The notes beneath the pieces are model-generated. The model made no database searches and was not told the origin of the DNA. It was given only the letters and a program-made list of their open reading frames with translations. Positions 1 through 8,793 of a DNA stretch of 64,000 nucleotides are shown here, piece by piece (position 1 is the first letter of the stretch; the number at the start of each line of letters is the position of its first letter). This DNA comes from SABI01 sp963678555. Lineage in GTDB: Bacteria; Spirochaetota; Spirochaetia; Sphaerochaetales; Sphaerochaetaceae. The stretch lies in contig CAXXJA010000002.1 of NCBI GenBank assembly GCA_963678555.2, forward strand, positions 310,001 through 374,000, given 5' to 3'. The position numbers and the translations under genes are program-made.

Positions 1-1143
1 CTTGATTCTCTGAATCCTTGTATTCTTCGCTTCCAGCATACTATTGTTCACCTTGTGCTTGATAGCGTTCAGGATTCCCCAAAGATACCGACGTATCGTC
101 TTTCCAACTTGTATCATCGGCTCCAACCTACTGCGACTGATCCATCCCAGCAGTTGGATCCAACGTTTTCGGGCAACTCCCATATACCGGTAATTCCATA
201 ATAGGGAAGCTGCCTCTTTGATTCTCCATGCCCGAGCAGTCTTCAGATTCAGCTTTGTAAGACTCATAAACTGCCTTCTCCTACTCGAACGGTTATCAGT
301 ACGATCAGAGTTCCTCAGCCAATGATGCTTGCTTCTGCTCAAAGGGCTATCCCCAGCCAGTTCTCGGTGTTCTCGAGCTCTCACTTTATCGAGAGCTTTC
401 GCAAAGTGGCTTGCCACATGAAACCGATCAAAGGATATCTTAGTCTCTGCATCATCAAAACTCTCGCTTACTGCTTTGATGAACGGATCCCACATATCCA
501 TCGTAATGCTCTTCACATCACTGAAATCGCTACATTCCTGCTCTCTGAACCATTTCTTCAGCGTCGCTGACCTTCGGTTGTCGAGAACATCAATCACTGC
601 ATCCTGGTCTTTATCCAGGATAACTGTTACATACTCATGTCGTTTCTGGAACGACGTCTCATCTATCCCTATGTGCTCAGGGCTGCTCATAGCTCGGCGC
701 TCAAGCCCCCTCTTTACTGCTCGCTGCATGATCCCATCCACCTGATCCCAGGAGAGGTCAAAATTAGCCGCTACGGTCTTTATTGAATCATCCTGCAGCC
801 ATACAAGAACTGCTCTTTCAAACTCTATGGTGAACCTGGAGTTCCTTTCTGCCCAGCTGACCGCCAGCTGTTTCACGCCATGTTCCTTACAACGTACTCG
901 TGGCACTGAAGCTTCTATGATCGTTTTGTGATTGCAGGAATCCAAGTGTCTCCATCGTCTCGTTCTATGATCATGAAGCACCCCAGCACAACCACATTCC
1001 GGACAAAGAAGCTCTTCCTCACGGCTGTATTCAACTAGGACAGTTACTTCTCTACTGACGCTGTCTCTATTGATGCTTCTCACCACCCAAGGCTCTTCTA
1101 TTCCCAATAGATGTTCATAGAATTTCTCTAGTGTTTCGCTCAT
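1..1143 (-). CDS. ISL3-family transposase, C-terminus cut by window edge
   Basis: An open frame of 381 codons starts at the ATG at 1143 and is still open at base 1, so the C-terminus lies outside the window. The N-terminal part carries a zinc-finger-like CPECGC cluster and a following Cys/His segment. It is followed by a DDE-type core: IGIDETSFQKR, then SITMDMWDPF, then KISFDRFHVASHFAKAL. This order is typical of ISL3-family transposases, which cut and paste their own element. The frame is intact over the visible part, so the element may be active. The right inverted repeat should lie upstream of the start, around 1200-1260, but I could not define it without the other end. Confidence 0.9.
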   Translation of the reverse strand, partial: MSETLEKFYEHLLGIEEPWVVRSINRDSVSREVTVLVEYSREEELLCPECGCAGVLHDHRTRRWRHLDSCNHKTIIEASVPRVRCKEHGVKQLAVSWAERNSRFTIEFERAVLVWLQDDSIKTVAANFDLSWDQVDGIMQRAVKRGLERRAMSSPEHIGIDETSFQKRHEYVTVILDKDQDAVIDVLDNRRSATLKKWFREQECSDFSDVKSITMDMWDPFIKAVSESFDDAETKISFDRFHVASHFAKALDKVRAREHRELAGDSPLSRSKHHWLRNSDRTDNRSSRRRQFMSLTKLNLKTARAWRIKEAASLLWNYRYMGVARKRWIQLLGWISRSRLEPMIQVGKTIRRYLWGILNAIKHKVNNSMLEAKNTRIQRIK

Positions 1144-1265
1144 TTCCTGAGCTTATCATGTTCCTTCCTATTTCTCTATCTTCCCACCTTCTTTCCTGAA
1201 GCGCCTGAAAAATAAATAGGTGTCGGGTGGCTCTCTTTTAAAGTAGCGATTGGCTCACTTTATGA

Positions 1266-1508
1266 TTGACATTCGGGGATGCGGACGAATTATGGTCCTG
1301 TTTTAATGTAGCAAAAACCTGCAGAACTGAAAATGATTGGGAAAAGCTGTTACCTTGGGAAATTGACAAGAGAAGAGTAGCTGACATGAAAAAGTTAGAG
1401 CTTCTGGAACTCCTGATTCTGCCAAGGCTGAACCCTACATTTCCAAGGGTGGCAACGTTAGTCGATTTGATGCTTACATCTTATCACCAATTTATCTTGG
1501 TGTCTTAA
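1266..1508 (+). other. Short open frame of unknown nature, possible gene remnant
   Basis: An 80-codon open frame lies between the ISL3 element and a resolvase fragment. The translation has no motif I recognise and no convincing ribosome binding site. It sits in a stretch of IS debris, so it may be the remnant of a larger gene or a chance frame. No function is proposed. Confidence 0.2.
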
Positions 1509-1547
1509 ATCATGGATTCATTATAGTAAGCATATGGAGCCCCCTAA

Positions 1548-1673
1548 ACTTTTAAACCTTTAAACTTTGAGGAACTTCACTCTCTTGTTAGAAAGGAGGA
1601 AATGAAAGCTGTGACTGCCTATAAGAAAATTGGAATTTCCAAAACTACTTTCTATAAATTAACAAAATCATGA
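1548..1673 (+). pseudogene. C-terminal helix-turn-helix fragment of a serine recombinase
   Basis: The frame ends at the TGA at 1671-1673 and reads FEELHSLVRKEEMKAVTAYK followed by KIGISKTTFYKLTKS. This resembles the C-terminal DNA-binding helix-turn-helix of resolvases and invertases of the Hin/Tn3 type. No catalytic serine domain is found upstream because a stop codon lies at 1545-1547. I read it as a leftover tail of a serine recombinase gene, consistent with the IS-rich surroundings. Confidence 0.5.
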
Positions 1674-1676
1674 ATA

Positions 1677-2660
1677 TTATTCATAACGAAGATTGTTTAT
1701 TTCCCAATAGACATCCGTTCCGATTAGATTTTCGTTTTCTTTTAGATACTCCCATACGTTTTTACCGAAATTATTCTCAATTTTTACGTTAGCTCCATTC
1801 CTAATAAGTAATTCAAGGGTTTCTGGAGATTCGCTTGACTCAGCGGCCACCATCAGGATAGAGTAACCTTCTTTCGTCCTAGAATTTACATTTGCCCCAT
1901 GATTAATCAGGGATTTTATTATGTTTGGATTAGAATTAGTCGCTACTGCATATATCAAGGGAGTTCCACCATTTCTATCCATAGCATTCACATTAGCTCC
2001 ATTGGAAATTAGTGTATGTATTATTCCAGAATTATTCCCCATTAACAGAGCAAACATTAAAGGTGTATATCCTTGTATAGTTGAAGCGTTAACATCTGCA
2101 CCATGATTAATTAAGTAATTCGTCACAGCAACATTTGGGTTAGATCCTGAAGAATATATTAACGCTGTAAATCCTTGAGGAGTTCTGTCGTTGATATAAG
2201 CCCCATTGTTAATCAATACACGTAAAACTTCAGAATTATTAAATAGTGCAGCACTCATCAGGGCCGTTATACCACTATTATCTCTAGCATTTAGATCTGC
2301 ACCATTTGCAATTAACTCTTCAATAATTTTTGGGTTTGCGTTTGCTCCAGAGGCCACTATTAAAGGTGTAACCCCATTTTCATCACGAGCGTTAGGATTT
2401 GCACCATTGTCGATCAGTATTTTAAGTAATTTGGGATTATCATTATTCGCTGATGCATACATTAATGGAGTAATTCCACTTTTATTTTCTATATTAACAT
2501 CTTCTCCACTATCAATAATCTTTTTTAATTCTTCAGGAGTAATTTTTTCCCAATCTTCAATTGATAATGTTGATAGTGTAATAAGGTGCGTCCATGATAT
2601 TAGTGTAAAAGTGAGCATAACAACCATGAGACTTACTATTATTCTTGTTTTTTTCTTCAT
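1677..2660 (-). CDS. Secreted ankyrin-repeat protein (downstream copy)
   Basis: The chosen start at 2660 gives MKKKTRIIV followed by a hydrophobic stretch, a signal peptide or anchor, and has an AGAGGAA ribosome site just upstream. The longer ATG at 2696 lacks both. The mature part is a series of about eight ankyrin repeats with the recurring pattern NGANVNARD-x-G-x-TPLIYA and a hydrophobic helix between. Ankyrin arrays bind other proteins. The export signal places it in the periplasm or outside the cell. It lies 38 bases downstream of a closely similar gene, which suggests tandem duplication. The binding partner is unknown. Confidence 0.85.
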   Translation of the reverse strand: MKKKTRIIVSLMVVMLTFTLISWTHLITLSTLSIEDWEKITPEELKKIIDSGEDVNIENKSGITPLMYASANNDNPKLLKILIDNGANPNARDENGVTPLIVASGANANPKIIEELIANGADLNARDNSGITALMSAALFNNSEVLRVLINNGAYINDRTPQGFTALIYSSGSNPNVAVTNYLINHGADVNASTIQGYTPLMFALLMGNNSGIIHTLISNGANVNAMDRNGGTPLIYAVATNSNPNIIKSLINHGANVNSRTKEGYSILMVAAESSESPETLELLIRNGANVKIENNFGKNVWEYLKENENLIGTDVYWEINNLRYE

Positions 2661-2698
2661 TAGTTCCTCTTTATATTCTTGAACCGGAATAATCAAGA

Positions 2699-3865
2699 TT
2701 AATACCTAAGTTTGTTTATATCCCAGTACACTCGAGTTCCTTTTAATTCTTCGTTTTTTTGTAGATAGTCCCAAACACTTTTACCAGAGGCATCGGCTAC
2801 TTTAGCATCTGCACCTGCATCGATAAGGACTTGAATGACATCAGGGTTAGTATTCTCCTCTACAGCATATATCATTGGAGTTTTTCCATCTTCATCTCTT
2901 GCATTAATATCAGCACCAGAATCAATAAGAATTTTAAGAATCTCAGGGTTTTTATTATACGCTGCAGCGATCATTAGCGAAGTAAGTCCCCATTCTGTTC
3001 GGACATGAAGGTCTGCCCCAGCATCTATGAGAAATTGAAGAATATCAGGGGTTTCATTATATCCTGCGGCAAACATTAAAGGGGTAAGACCTGAGTCATC
3101 TCGTGTTTCGATATTAGCTCCTGCTTCAATGAGGGTTTGAAGTACTTCAGGGTTTTTATTGTACCAAGCTGCATATATGAGTGGAGTCCATCCTAAACTA
3201 TCTCGTGCTTCAATATCAGCCCCTGCATCTATGAGAAATTGAAGAATGTCAGGGCAAATATTTCTAGTTGCAGCTTCCATTAAGAGGGTTATGTCTCTTT
3301 CACTTTTTTCATCAATCTTGGCTCCTGCTTCAATCAGGATTTGAAAAATTTGAGGGTTTTCACTATACCTTGAAGCGAATATGATTGGGGTCTCTCCAAT
3401 TACATTTTCAGCATTGATATCAGCGCCTGCATCTAAGAGGACTTGAAGAATTTCAGGAGTCTGACTATTGATCAAAGCATTCATTAAAGCGGTCATGCCG
3501 TTTTTATCCTTTGATTGAATGCCTGCCCCTGCATTAACGAGAGTTTGCAGGACATTAGGATTTTTATTCATAGTAGCAAACATCAATGGAGTACTCCCAT
3601 TTATTGATCTTGCATTAATATCCGCACCTGCATCAATGAGATATTTAGTGACTTTCGGATCTTGATTGAGTGCTGCTGTATACATTAGAAAAGTATGCCC
3701 AGATTCATCTCTTGAATGTATATTCACAGATGTGACCAGTGGTCTCAGTTCTTCCACAGTGATAGACGCATAATTATACACTTTATTTTCATCACCTAAA
3801 ATTAAGTTTGGTGAAAGTAGAATGAAAGCTATTACTAGTATATAAGGAATCCAAGATTTTTTCAT
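2699..3865 (-). CDS. Secreted ankyrin-repeat protein (upstream copy)
   Basis: The 388-residue product starts MKKSWIPYILVIAFILLSPN, a clear signal peptide, after an AGAGGTG ribosome site. The rest is about ten ankyrin repeats with the motif DAGADINARD-x-G-x-TPLM-x-A. The end (VWDYLQKNEELKGTRVYWDINKLRY) is nearly the same as the end of the downstream paralogue (VWEYLKENENLIGTDVYWEINNLRYE), so the two genes share a common C-terminal cap and arose by duplication. They probably form a two-gene operon. The role is unknown; periplasmic or surface protein-protein contact is the inference. Confidence 0.85.
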   Translation of the reverse strand: MKKSWIPYILVIAFILLSPNLILGDENKVYNYASITVEELRPLVTSVNIHSRDESGHTFLMYTAALNQDPKVTKYLIDAGADINARSINGSTPLMFATMNKNPNVLQTLVNAGAGIQSKDKNGMTALMNALINSQTPEILQVLLDAGADINAENVIGETPIIFASRYSENPQIFQILIEAGAKIDEKSERDITLLMEAATRNICPDILQFLIDAGADIEARDSLGWTPLIYAAWYNKNPEVLQTLIEAGANIETRDDSGLTPLMFAAGYNETPDILQFLIDAGADLHVRTEWGLTSLMIAAAYNKNPEILKILIDSGADINARDEDGKTPMIYAVEENTNPDVIQVLIDAGADAKVADASGKSVWDYLQKNEELKGTRVYWDINKLRY

Positions 3866-4236
3866 ATTACACCTCTAAAATTAATACAAACTGATAATAG
3901 CATACATTTTCATATCAACAAGTCAAGCTACTAGCTGTACCTTCCTGAAATTTTATGACTCAAAGTTAATAACGATTGGTCAGCGATTCTCGCTCTTAAC
4001 AAAAGTCAAAACATCCATGTAGGACTTTTCTCTTTTCTAGATTGTAGTTGCCAGCTCTTTCGCCTGAATATTTCTCTTTTTAGCGTGGAGTATTTATAAT
4101 TCAGCAATTACAGTATCATAACTCCTGAATTGCCGTTGAATTATACCTATTTCTCCATATAAATCTTGAATATAATATGAAATAAATAACATTTATAGTT
4201 GCCTTTCCTCTCAAATATAGGTGTGACTATTCCAAG
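3866..4236. other. Intergenic stretch, no gene seen
   Basis: This AT-rich 371-base stretch separates the ankyrin operon from the decayed ATPase gene. It must hold the ankyrin operon promoter on the minus strand, but no well-spaced -35/-10 pair stood out. No reading frame, RNA gene or repeat is visible. Confidence 0.4.
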
Positions 4237-4839
4237 ATGGAGGTTTTGGGTGAATTATTATTGGAAAGTCCAAAATGGTGTAGAAAAACAACAATTGCAA
4301 AACAGATTGCCAAAAGTACACTTAGTATGCAGTCTCCCAACAATCAGGAGTCATATGTGCAATTGGCCCCATCATTGTGGGATGCTGTGAGGCATGATGT
4401 CGATAATCGGGGAAAAACAGGATTGTATATTCTTACTGGATCGACTTCAGTTGATAGGAAAAAGATAAAACATTCGGGAGCAGGGAGAATATCTCGAATA
4501 AAAATGTATACAATGAGCCTTTTCTAATCACTTATTATTCGCGACACACGGATCTATGCTCAGGTATTCAGAGCTCATGTCTCCCATTACCCTGGTAACA
4601 GTAAAATGGAATCGGATGCTATTATTTATCTTCCAGATGGACGTTGGGCTGCGATAGAAGTGAAGCTAGTTTCATATCAAATAGATAGCACTGCAAAAAA
4701 TCTTCTTGCTATGCAGGATAAAGTTGATACATCAAAAATGAATTAGCCTTCTTTTCTCATGATTGCTACCGCAACAGAATATGCATACCGAAGAGATGAT
4801 GGAGTATTGGTTGTGTCATCAGGATGTTTAAAACCTTAA
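4237..4839 (+). pseudogene. Decayed AAA/DUF4143-type ATPase gene
   Basis: Two pieces of one family can be read. The first, 4237-4527, contains a P-loop-like CRKTTIAKQ segment and LYILTGSTSV followed by HSGAGRISR, typical of the AAA domain of DUF4143 proteins. The second, from about 4530 to the TAA at 4837-4839, reads AIIYLPDGRWAAIEVKL and later YAYRRDDGVLVVSSGCLKP, the usual C-terminal nuclease-like part. The middle of the gene is missing, the two parts are in different frames, and a TAG interrupts the second at 4744-4746. It is a dead gene of a family often linked to mobile elements. Confidence 0.75.
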
Positions 4840-4944
4840 GGTATCAAAATAGCAACCGAATTATATTGATCTATCGTCTGCTATCTTTTTCATATTCTGA
4901 ATCCTCCTGTTGTTCTCCAACTTTTCGGATCCAGTTTAAGTGAA

Positions 4945-5706
4945 GTGAATTCACTATTTAGATTATTCATCAAGACCCCATCTGGAGACGGTAGTTCTAT
5001 TCTTGGAAAGACACCGATCACTCGAAATCCCGAAAGTACTATACCTGATGCTCCCGATTACTCATTGGAGCCTGGAGTGGTTATGCAGGGAAGACCGGGA
5101 GATGAGGTCCAGAGTTACGATCCCGCAAGACCTAACTCGGTTTTCGGAGAGTTTCTCAAATCCTCTCTGGTGCTGGTGGGGATAGGACGGCAGATTTCCT
5201 ATGAGATCCTCATTCAGTTTTTCTCTTCCTCCTATTCAGGGAGCAAGGCAGCACAGAATGAGTATTGGAAGATAGTAAGACGAGATCGGAATAACTTTGC
5301 TCTCTTCTGTCAACACATCTATGAAGAGTGGCTGACCGAGGAGGTTCTGCAGGTTGTTCAGGTGATGTATGAGAATGTGAAGTCAAATCAACACCGTCTC
5401 GATACCACTGAACCGATGCTCCGGACGATGAGTAAACAGGTGAACCGGTTGAATACTCTTCTGGTTGAAAACGGATATGCGAAGGCGGTTGAAGATTCTG
5501 CCCAAGAGATTAAATAGCTGAGAAATGAGTTCACTGCCTACAATCTTTCCAGGGAAGAATCCTGTCCGACCTTGAAGCGGATTCATGAGTAGCGACTGCT
5601 GGATAGGGAAAAGAAGCATTGGATTGCGACAGTTATCAAGGTGATAGCTGCCGGAATCGGGGCAGTTTCGACCCTGGTGATCATCTTTGAGAAAATAACA
5701 GTGTAG
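4945..5706 (+). pseudogene. Phage portal fragment fused by deletion to a holin-associated membrane protein
   Basis: The frame starts at a GTG at 4945. The first ~140 codons (LEPGVVMQGRPGDEVQSYDP, then KAAQNEYWKIVRRDRNNFA) match lambda-type portal proteins, which form the DNA entry ring of the capsid. After EEWLTEEVL the sequence changes to a different protein with a coiled coil (VNRLNTLLVENGYAKA) and a C-terminal membrane helix (VIKVIAAGIGAVSTLVIIF), as in small proteins encoded next to holins. TAG codons interrupt this frame at 5515-5517 and within HE-stop-RLLDREK near 5591. The layout indicates an internal prophage deletion that removed everything between the head and lysis genes. Confidence 0.7.
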
Positions 5707-5715
5707 GGGGAAGCT

Positions 5716-6177
5716 ATGAGCTGGTTAGGAAAAATATTTGGAGCAAAGGAGACTGCTGAAGCTGCCAGTACGGTAGTGGAGTCGGTGAGCAGTGGGATCT
5801 CTAATCTGGCTACCGGTATCAGGTCAGCGATCACAGGCGAGATAAGCCCGGAGAAGAAAGCGGAGCTTGAGAAGATTGCTCTGGAGGCAGAGAATCTTCA
5901 GAAGCATACCCAGCTAGAGATCAACCTTGCAGAAGCCCGGCACCAGTCTGCTTTCGTGGCAGGGTGGAGGCCGTTCATTGGCTGGGTCTGCGGACTCTCC
6001 CTGGCGAATAACTACATGTTAAGACCCTGGGCGATCGCAGTATTATCAGCTTCAGGGAAAGTCTTCGAGTTCCCGGTAATAGATCTCTCCCTGATGATCC
6101 CGATCATGACCGGAATGCTGGGACTGGCAGGGATGAGGACCTATGAGAAAAAGCAGGGAGTGACGAAGAATCATTGA
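5716..6177 (+). CDS. Holin of the three-transmembrane GTA/phage type
   Basis: The 153-residue product starts MSWLGKIFGAKE after a GGGGGAAG ribosome site and is in the same frame as the preceding broken gene. An amphipathic N-terminal half (residues 1-80) is followed by FVAGWRPFIGWVCGLSLANN and two more hydrophobic segments, ending MLGLAGMRTYEKKQGVTKNH. The WRPFIGW and LGLAGMRTYEK motifs are typical of the holin family first described for gene-transfer-agent release (three membrane helices). Holins make pores in the inner membrane at the end of the phage cycle. It is intact but probably stranded in a decayed prophage. Confidence 0.8.
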   Translation: MSWLGKIFGAKETAEAASTVVESVSSGISNLATGIRSAITGEISPEKKAELEKIALEAENLQKHTQLEINLAEARHQSAFVAGWRPFIGWVCGLSLANNYMLRPWAIAVLSASGKVFEFPVIDLSLMIPIMTGMLGLAGMRTYEKKQGVTKNH

Positions 6178-6228
6178 AATTTCTCTTTGTTCAACGAATC
6201 GTTGCACCACAATCGGTAATCTTTCCGG

Positions 6229-6234
6229 TATACT
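6229..6234 (+). promoter_or_regulatory. Possible -10 element just upstream of the XRE gene
   Basis: TATACT lies eight bases before the ATG at 6243, with no good Shine-Dalgarno sequence between. This spacing would place the transcript start at or near the ATG and give a leaderless message. The best -35 candidate, TTGCAC at 6202-6207, is 21 bases away, which is too far. The call is tentative. Confidence 0.3.
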
Positions 6235-6242
6235 TATCGCAG

Positions 6243-6959
6243 ATGAACACAGATACAACAGAAATTGATGACATGACATTTGGAAAAAAGCTGAGGCAAT
6301 TGCGCATTGAACATAACATGAGCCAGAAAGAGCTAGGTTTATTGGTTCATGTTACCGCACAAGCTGTATCAAAGTGGGAGCATGATCTCTCAGAACCTGA
6401 ATTCCGGGTAGTGAAAGAAGTCGCTGATTTTTTTCAGATATCTGTTGATCAACTGTTTTCATCAAGGTCTTCAGCCTCATACGGAGGTGTCCTGTTCACA
6501 GGAAAGAAAGCTGAAGAGATGCGGCGGCTGTATGATATCATGACCATGTTTTTATCAGGGCTGCTGGTTGGTCTACTCGTTGTTACTGTCTTCACCTACC
6601 AGGCTGACCAGTTGACCTGGCATTTTCCGGCAGGATTCGGTACAGCTTTCATTATTGATTTAATCGTTCTATGGTATTTAGCAGAAGCAAGATTTACCTT
6701 TCTGGCGAATCCGGATACGTTGATTGAAGTATATCGTGATAGGATTGTGCTGCCGGGGCGGGCCACTATTTCAATAAATGATCAGATGAATGTTCGGGTT
6801 GCAGCCTACAGGGCAAGGGCGGGTATTGGAGCCATTAACATAAGGGTTTCCAATGGAAGGTGGAGTACTGTTCGTGATATCGAACATATTAGTGAGCTTG
6901 GAGCACTGTTATCACGGTTGCTCTTTGAAAGAAAAGTAGAGGGGGAGCAAAAGAAATGA
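6243..6959 (+). CDS. XRE-family regulator with a membrane domain
   Basis: The start at 6243 is preferred over the 5'-extended frame because the domain begins shortly after. A second candidate is the ATG at 6273. The first 65 residues form a Cro/C1-type helix-turn-helix (GKKLRQLRIEHNMSQKELGL, then VTAQAVSKWEHDLSEPE). Two membrane helices follow (MFLSGLLVGLLVVTVFTY and GTAFIIDLIVLWYLAEA). The C-terminal ~90 residues look like a small PH-type beta domain (RIVLPGRATISINDQMNVRV). It likely represses its own operon and senses something at the membrane. It overlaps the next gene by four bases, so 6243-8322 may be one operon. Confidence 0.75.
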   Translation: MNTDTTEIDDMTFGKKLRQLRIEHNMSQKELGLLVHVTAQAVSKWEHDLSEPEFRVVKEVADFFQISVDQLFSSRSSASYGGVLFTGKKAEEMRRLYDIMTMFLSGLLVGLLVVTVFTYQADQLTWHFPAGFGTAFIIDLIVLWYLAEARFTFLANPDTLIEVYRDRIVLPGRATISINDQMNVRVAAYRARAGIGAINIRVSNGRWSTVRDIEHISELGALLSRLLFERKVEGEQKK

Positions 6960-7159
6960 ATATTGTTTGGGGAACTCTTATGGTACTGATTGGATTATTC
7001 CTGTTCATCAGTGCGCTGAAAAGAAGCGAATTTATAGTATACCGTCTCTTGCATGCCAGAAGCAGGCTTCTGTGGGGTGAACATGCTCATACATTTTTAC
7101 TGGTAGTTGGACTGGTGTTGGTGGGGCTGAGCTCTCTGTTTTTTCTGAAGGTATGGTAG
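6956..7159 (+). CDS. Small two-helix membrane protein
   Basis: The 67-residue frame begins at the ATGA overlap with the XRE gene stop, which supports translational coupling. It has two hydrophobic segments, GTLMVLIGLFLFISAL at the N-terminus and FLLVVGLVLVGLSSLFFL at the C-terminus, with a basic loop between. I do not recognise a family. Position suggests a partner of the membrane-bound regulator upstream. Confidence 0.6.
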   Translation: MNIVWGTLMVLIGLFLFISALKRSEFIVYRLLHARSRLLWGEHAHTFLLVVGLVLVGLSSLFFLKVW

Positions 7160-7176
7160 AAATGTGAGATTATACC

Positions 7177-8322
7177 ATGCGCAATAATAAGAATATCGGC
7201 TTTAACTATCTGAAACTGCTGCTGACGTTGTTTGTGGTCCTGCATCATACCATTCTGGCCTACCTGCCTGGAGGGCCTGGAGTTACTGTTGATGATCCAG
7301 ACAATGTTACAGGATTCATGTATATAGCTGGATACTTCGATCAGTTCTTTATGTATACTTTCTTCTTTCTGTCAGGTTTGTTTACCTATGCCAGTTTGCG
7401 CAGAAGGGGGAGAAAGAACTATATACTCCACAGGCTAGCAAAATTCGGTACAGTATTCATCATCGGGACCTACCTATTCAATCCCACTACCTTTTATCTC
7501 ATGGAGCTCGTCAAAGGAACCGAATGGTGGATTCAATATGCATCGTTACGAACCTATACCAGTTATATGATTGACGTTGGTCTATACTTGCATCCAGCTC
7601 AGCATCTGTGGTTTCTCTGGGTTTTGCTTGCCTTCAACGTTATTGTTACCGTTATAGACAGTGTGTATCCGGATCTCCTTGATCACCGATATGCTTTTCG
7701 ATCGGTACCTGTTACTGGTATGGTGATCTTTGTTATCATGTCAGTCGGCTATATGCTGGTTGGCAGTTTTGCCGGGTACGGTTTTGTCAATATATGGGGA
7801 CCATTCAATATTCAGGTAAGCAGAGTAATTCCCTATTTCATCATGTTCACAGTAGGATTTTTTATCGGCAGGCCCAGTTTGTATACAAGTGGGTCGGCAG
7901 CAGATGTAGATGTAAAAGCGCGGATTATATTAGATAATAAAGCGAGCCCCTCCGTTTGGTCAGCTGTATGGCTGGTATTAGGATTGGGTATGTCACTTCT
8001 GAGCATTGCAATACCTCTGAGCAGGCAGGGGGTATTTGCCTGGCTGGGGCCGATGGCAGCAGCCATTATGGGAAGTATCGGGTATGTTACCTTGTTCGCT
8101 TGTATCAGGAGGGAGAATAAGGTAGTGACGTTTTTGTCTGCACATGCATTCGGTGTCTATGTTTTTCACTACGGTTTTGTTGCCATTCTTCAGGGATTTT
8201 TCTTTCATATTTCGTTATCTGGAGTTATAAAAGCGGTATTAGTATTTACCGGTGCTGTTATCCTCTCTTTGGTACTGACAGTTCTGCTGAGGAAGACGAA
8301 ACCAGGCAGGTACTTTCTCTGA
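7177..8322 (+). CDS. Acyltransferase family 3 membrane protein
   Basis: The 381-residue product starts MRNNKNIGFNYLKLLLTLFV followed by VLHHTILAYLPGG and a later FFFLSGLF. This order is the hallmark of the acyltransferase-3 (OafA/YrhL-type) family, with the conserved histidine pair in the first helix. About ten hydrophobic helices span the protein. Members move acetyl or other acyl groups onto sugars, peptidoglycan or lipids at the membrane. Its place beside an XRE regulator in a phage remnant suggests a cargo gene, perhaps for surface modification, but this is inference. The substrate cannot be told from sequence. Confidence 0.75.
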   Translation: MRNNKNIGFNYLKLLLTLFVVLHHTILAYLPGGPGVTVDDPDNVTGFMYIAGYFDQFFMYTFFFLSGLFTYASLRRRGRKNYILHRLAKFGTVFIIGTYLFNPTTFYLMELVKGTEWWIQYASLRTYTSYMIDVGLYLHPAQHLWFLWVLLAFNVIVTVIDSVYPDLLDHRYAFRSVPVTGMVIFVIMSVGYMLVGSFAGYGFVNIWGPFNIQVSRVIPYFIMFTVGFFIGRPSLYTSGSAADVDVKARIILDNKASPSVWSAVWLVLGLGMSLLSIAIPLSRQGVFAWLGPMAAAIMGSIGYVTLFACIRRENKVVTFLSAHAFGVYVFHYGFVAILQGFFFHISLSGVIKAVLVFTGAVILSLVLTVLLRKTKPGRYFL

Positions 8323-8421
8323 TTGGTTAGATTCTTTAAATACGGGAGATATACGTTGATGATGGATTATTCCTGTTTGAGATGGATTTCTTCTCTTAAT
8401 GCTCATAATACTTAAAAGTAG

Positions 8422-8447
8422 AAAAACCAGCAGATCTCTCTGCTGGT
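8422..8447 (-). terminator. Rho-independent terminator of the integrase-side operon
   Basis: On the minus strand ACCAGCAGA, loop GAGA, TCTGCTGGT forms a perfect 9-bp stem followed by TTTTT. It lies just downstream of the 50-residue gene at 8460-8612 and closes the minus-strand operon. Confidence 0.85.
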
Positions 8448-8459
8448 CTCTAAGCTCGA

Positions 8460-8612
8460 TCACTCAGGTTTTTCCTTCACGATCTTCGTCTTCTCTATCA
8501 GGGCAAGTTGCTTGTCCCGAACCTTCAGGGTGATATGGATCTCTCCATGATCGAGAGTTCCAAGTTCCTTCTGTATCCAAAGGGCCAGTTTCTGTAGCTG
8601 TTCTTTTCCCAT
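8460..8612 (-). CDS. Small 50-residue element protein, unknown
   Basis: The frame from ATG at 8612 to TGA at 8460-8462 gives MGKEQLQKLALWIQKELGTL and ends EKTKIVKEKPE. Its start overlaps the end region of the excisionase frame by a few bases' distance, and a strong terminator follows 13 bases after the stop. This supports a real small gene at the end of the excisionase operon. No family is recognised; such small acidic/basic proteins are common beside phage excisionases. Confidence 0.55.
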   Translation of the reverse strand: MGKEQLQKLALWIQKELGTLDHGEIHITLKVRDKQLALIEKTKIVKEKPE

Positions 8613-8793
8613 ACCGGCTACCTCGAAGATCCTCTGATAAAATCTTCCAGCTGATCAGGACTGAACCTGACGGCAGCTCCGATCTTCACATACGGAATCC
8701 GTTTGGCCGAAACCCACTGCCTGAGTGTCTGGGGTTTCACAGCAAGTATGTCTGCAGCTTCCTTGTAGGTAAGCAGCGGCTGCAGTCCAGGTG

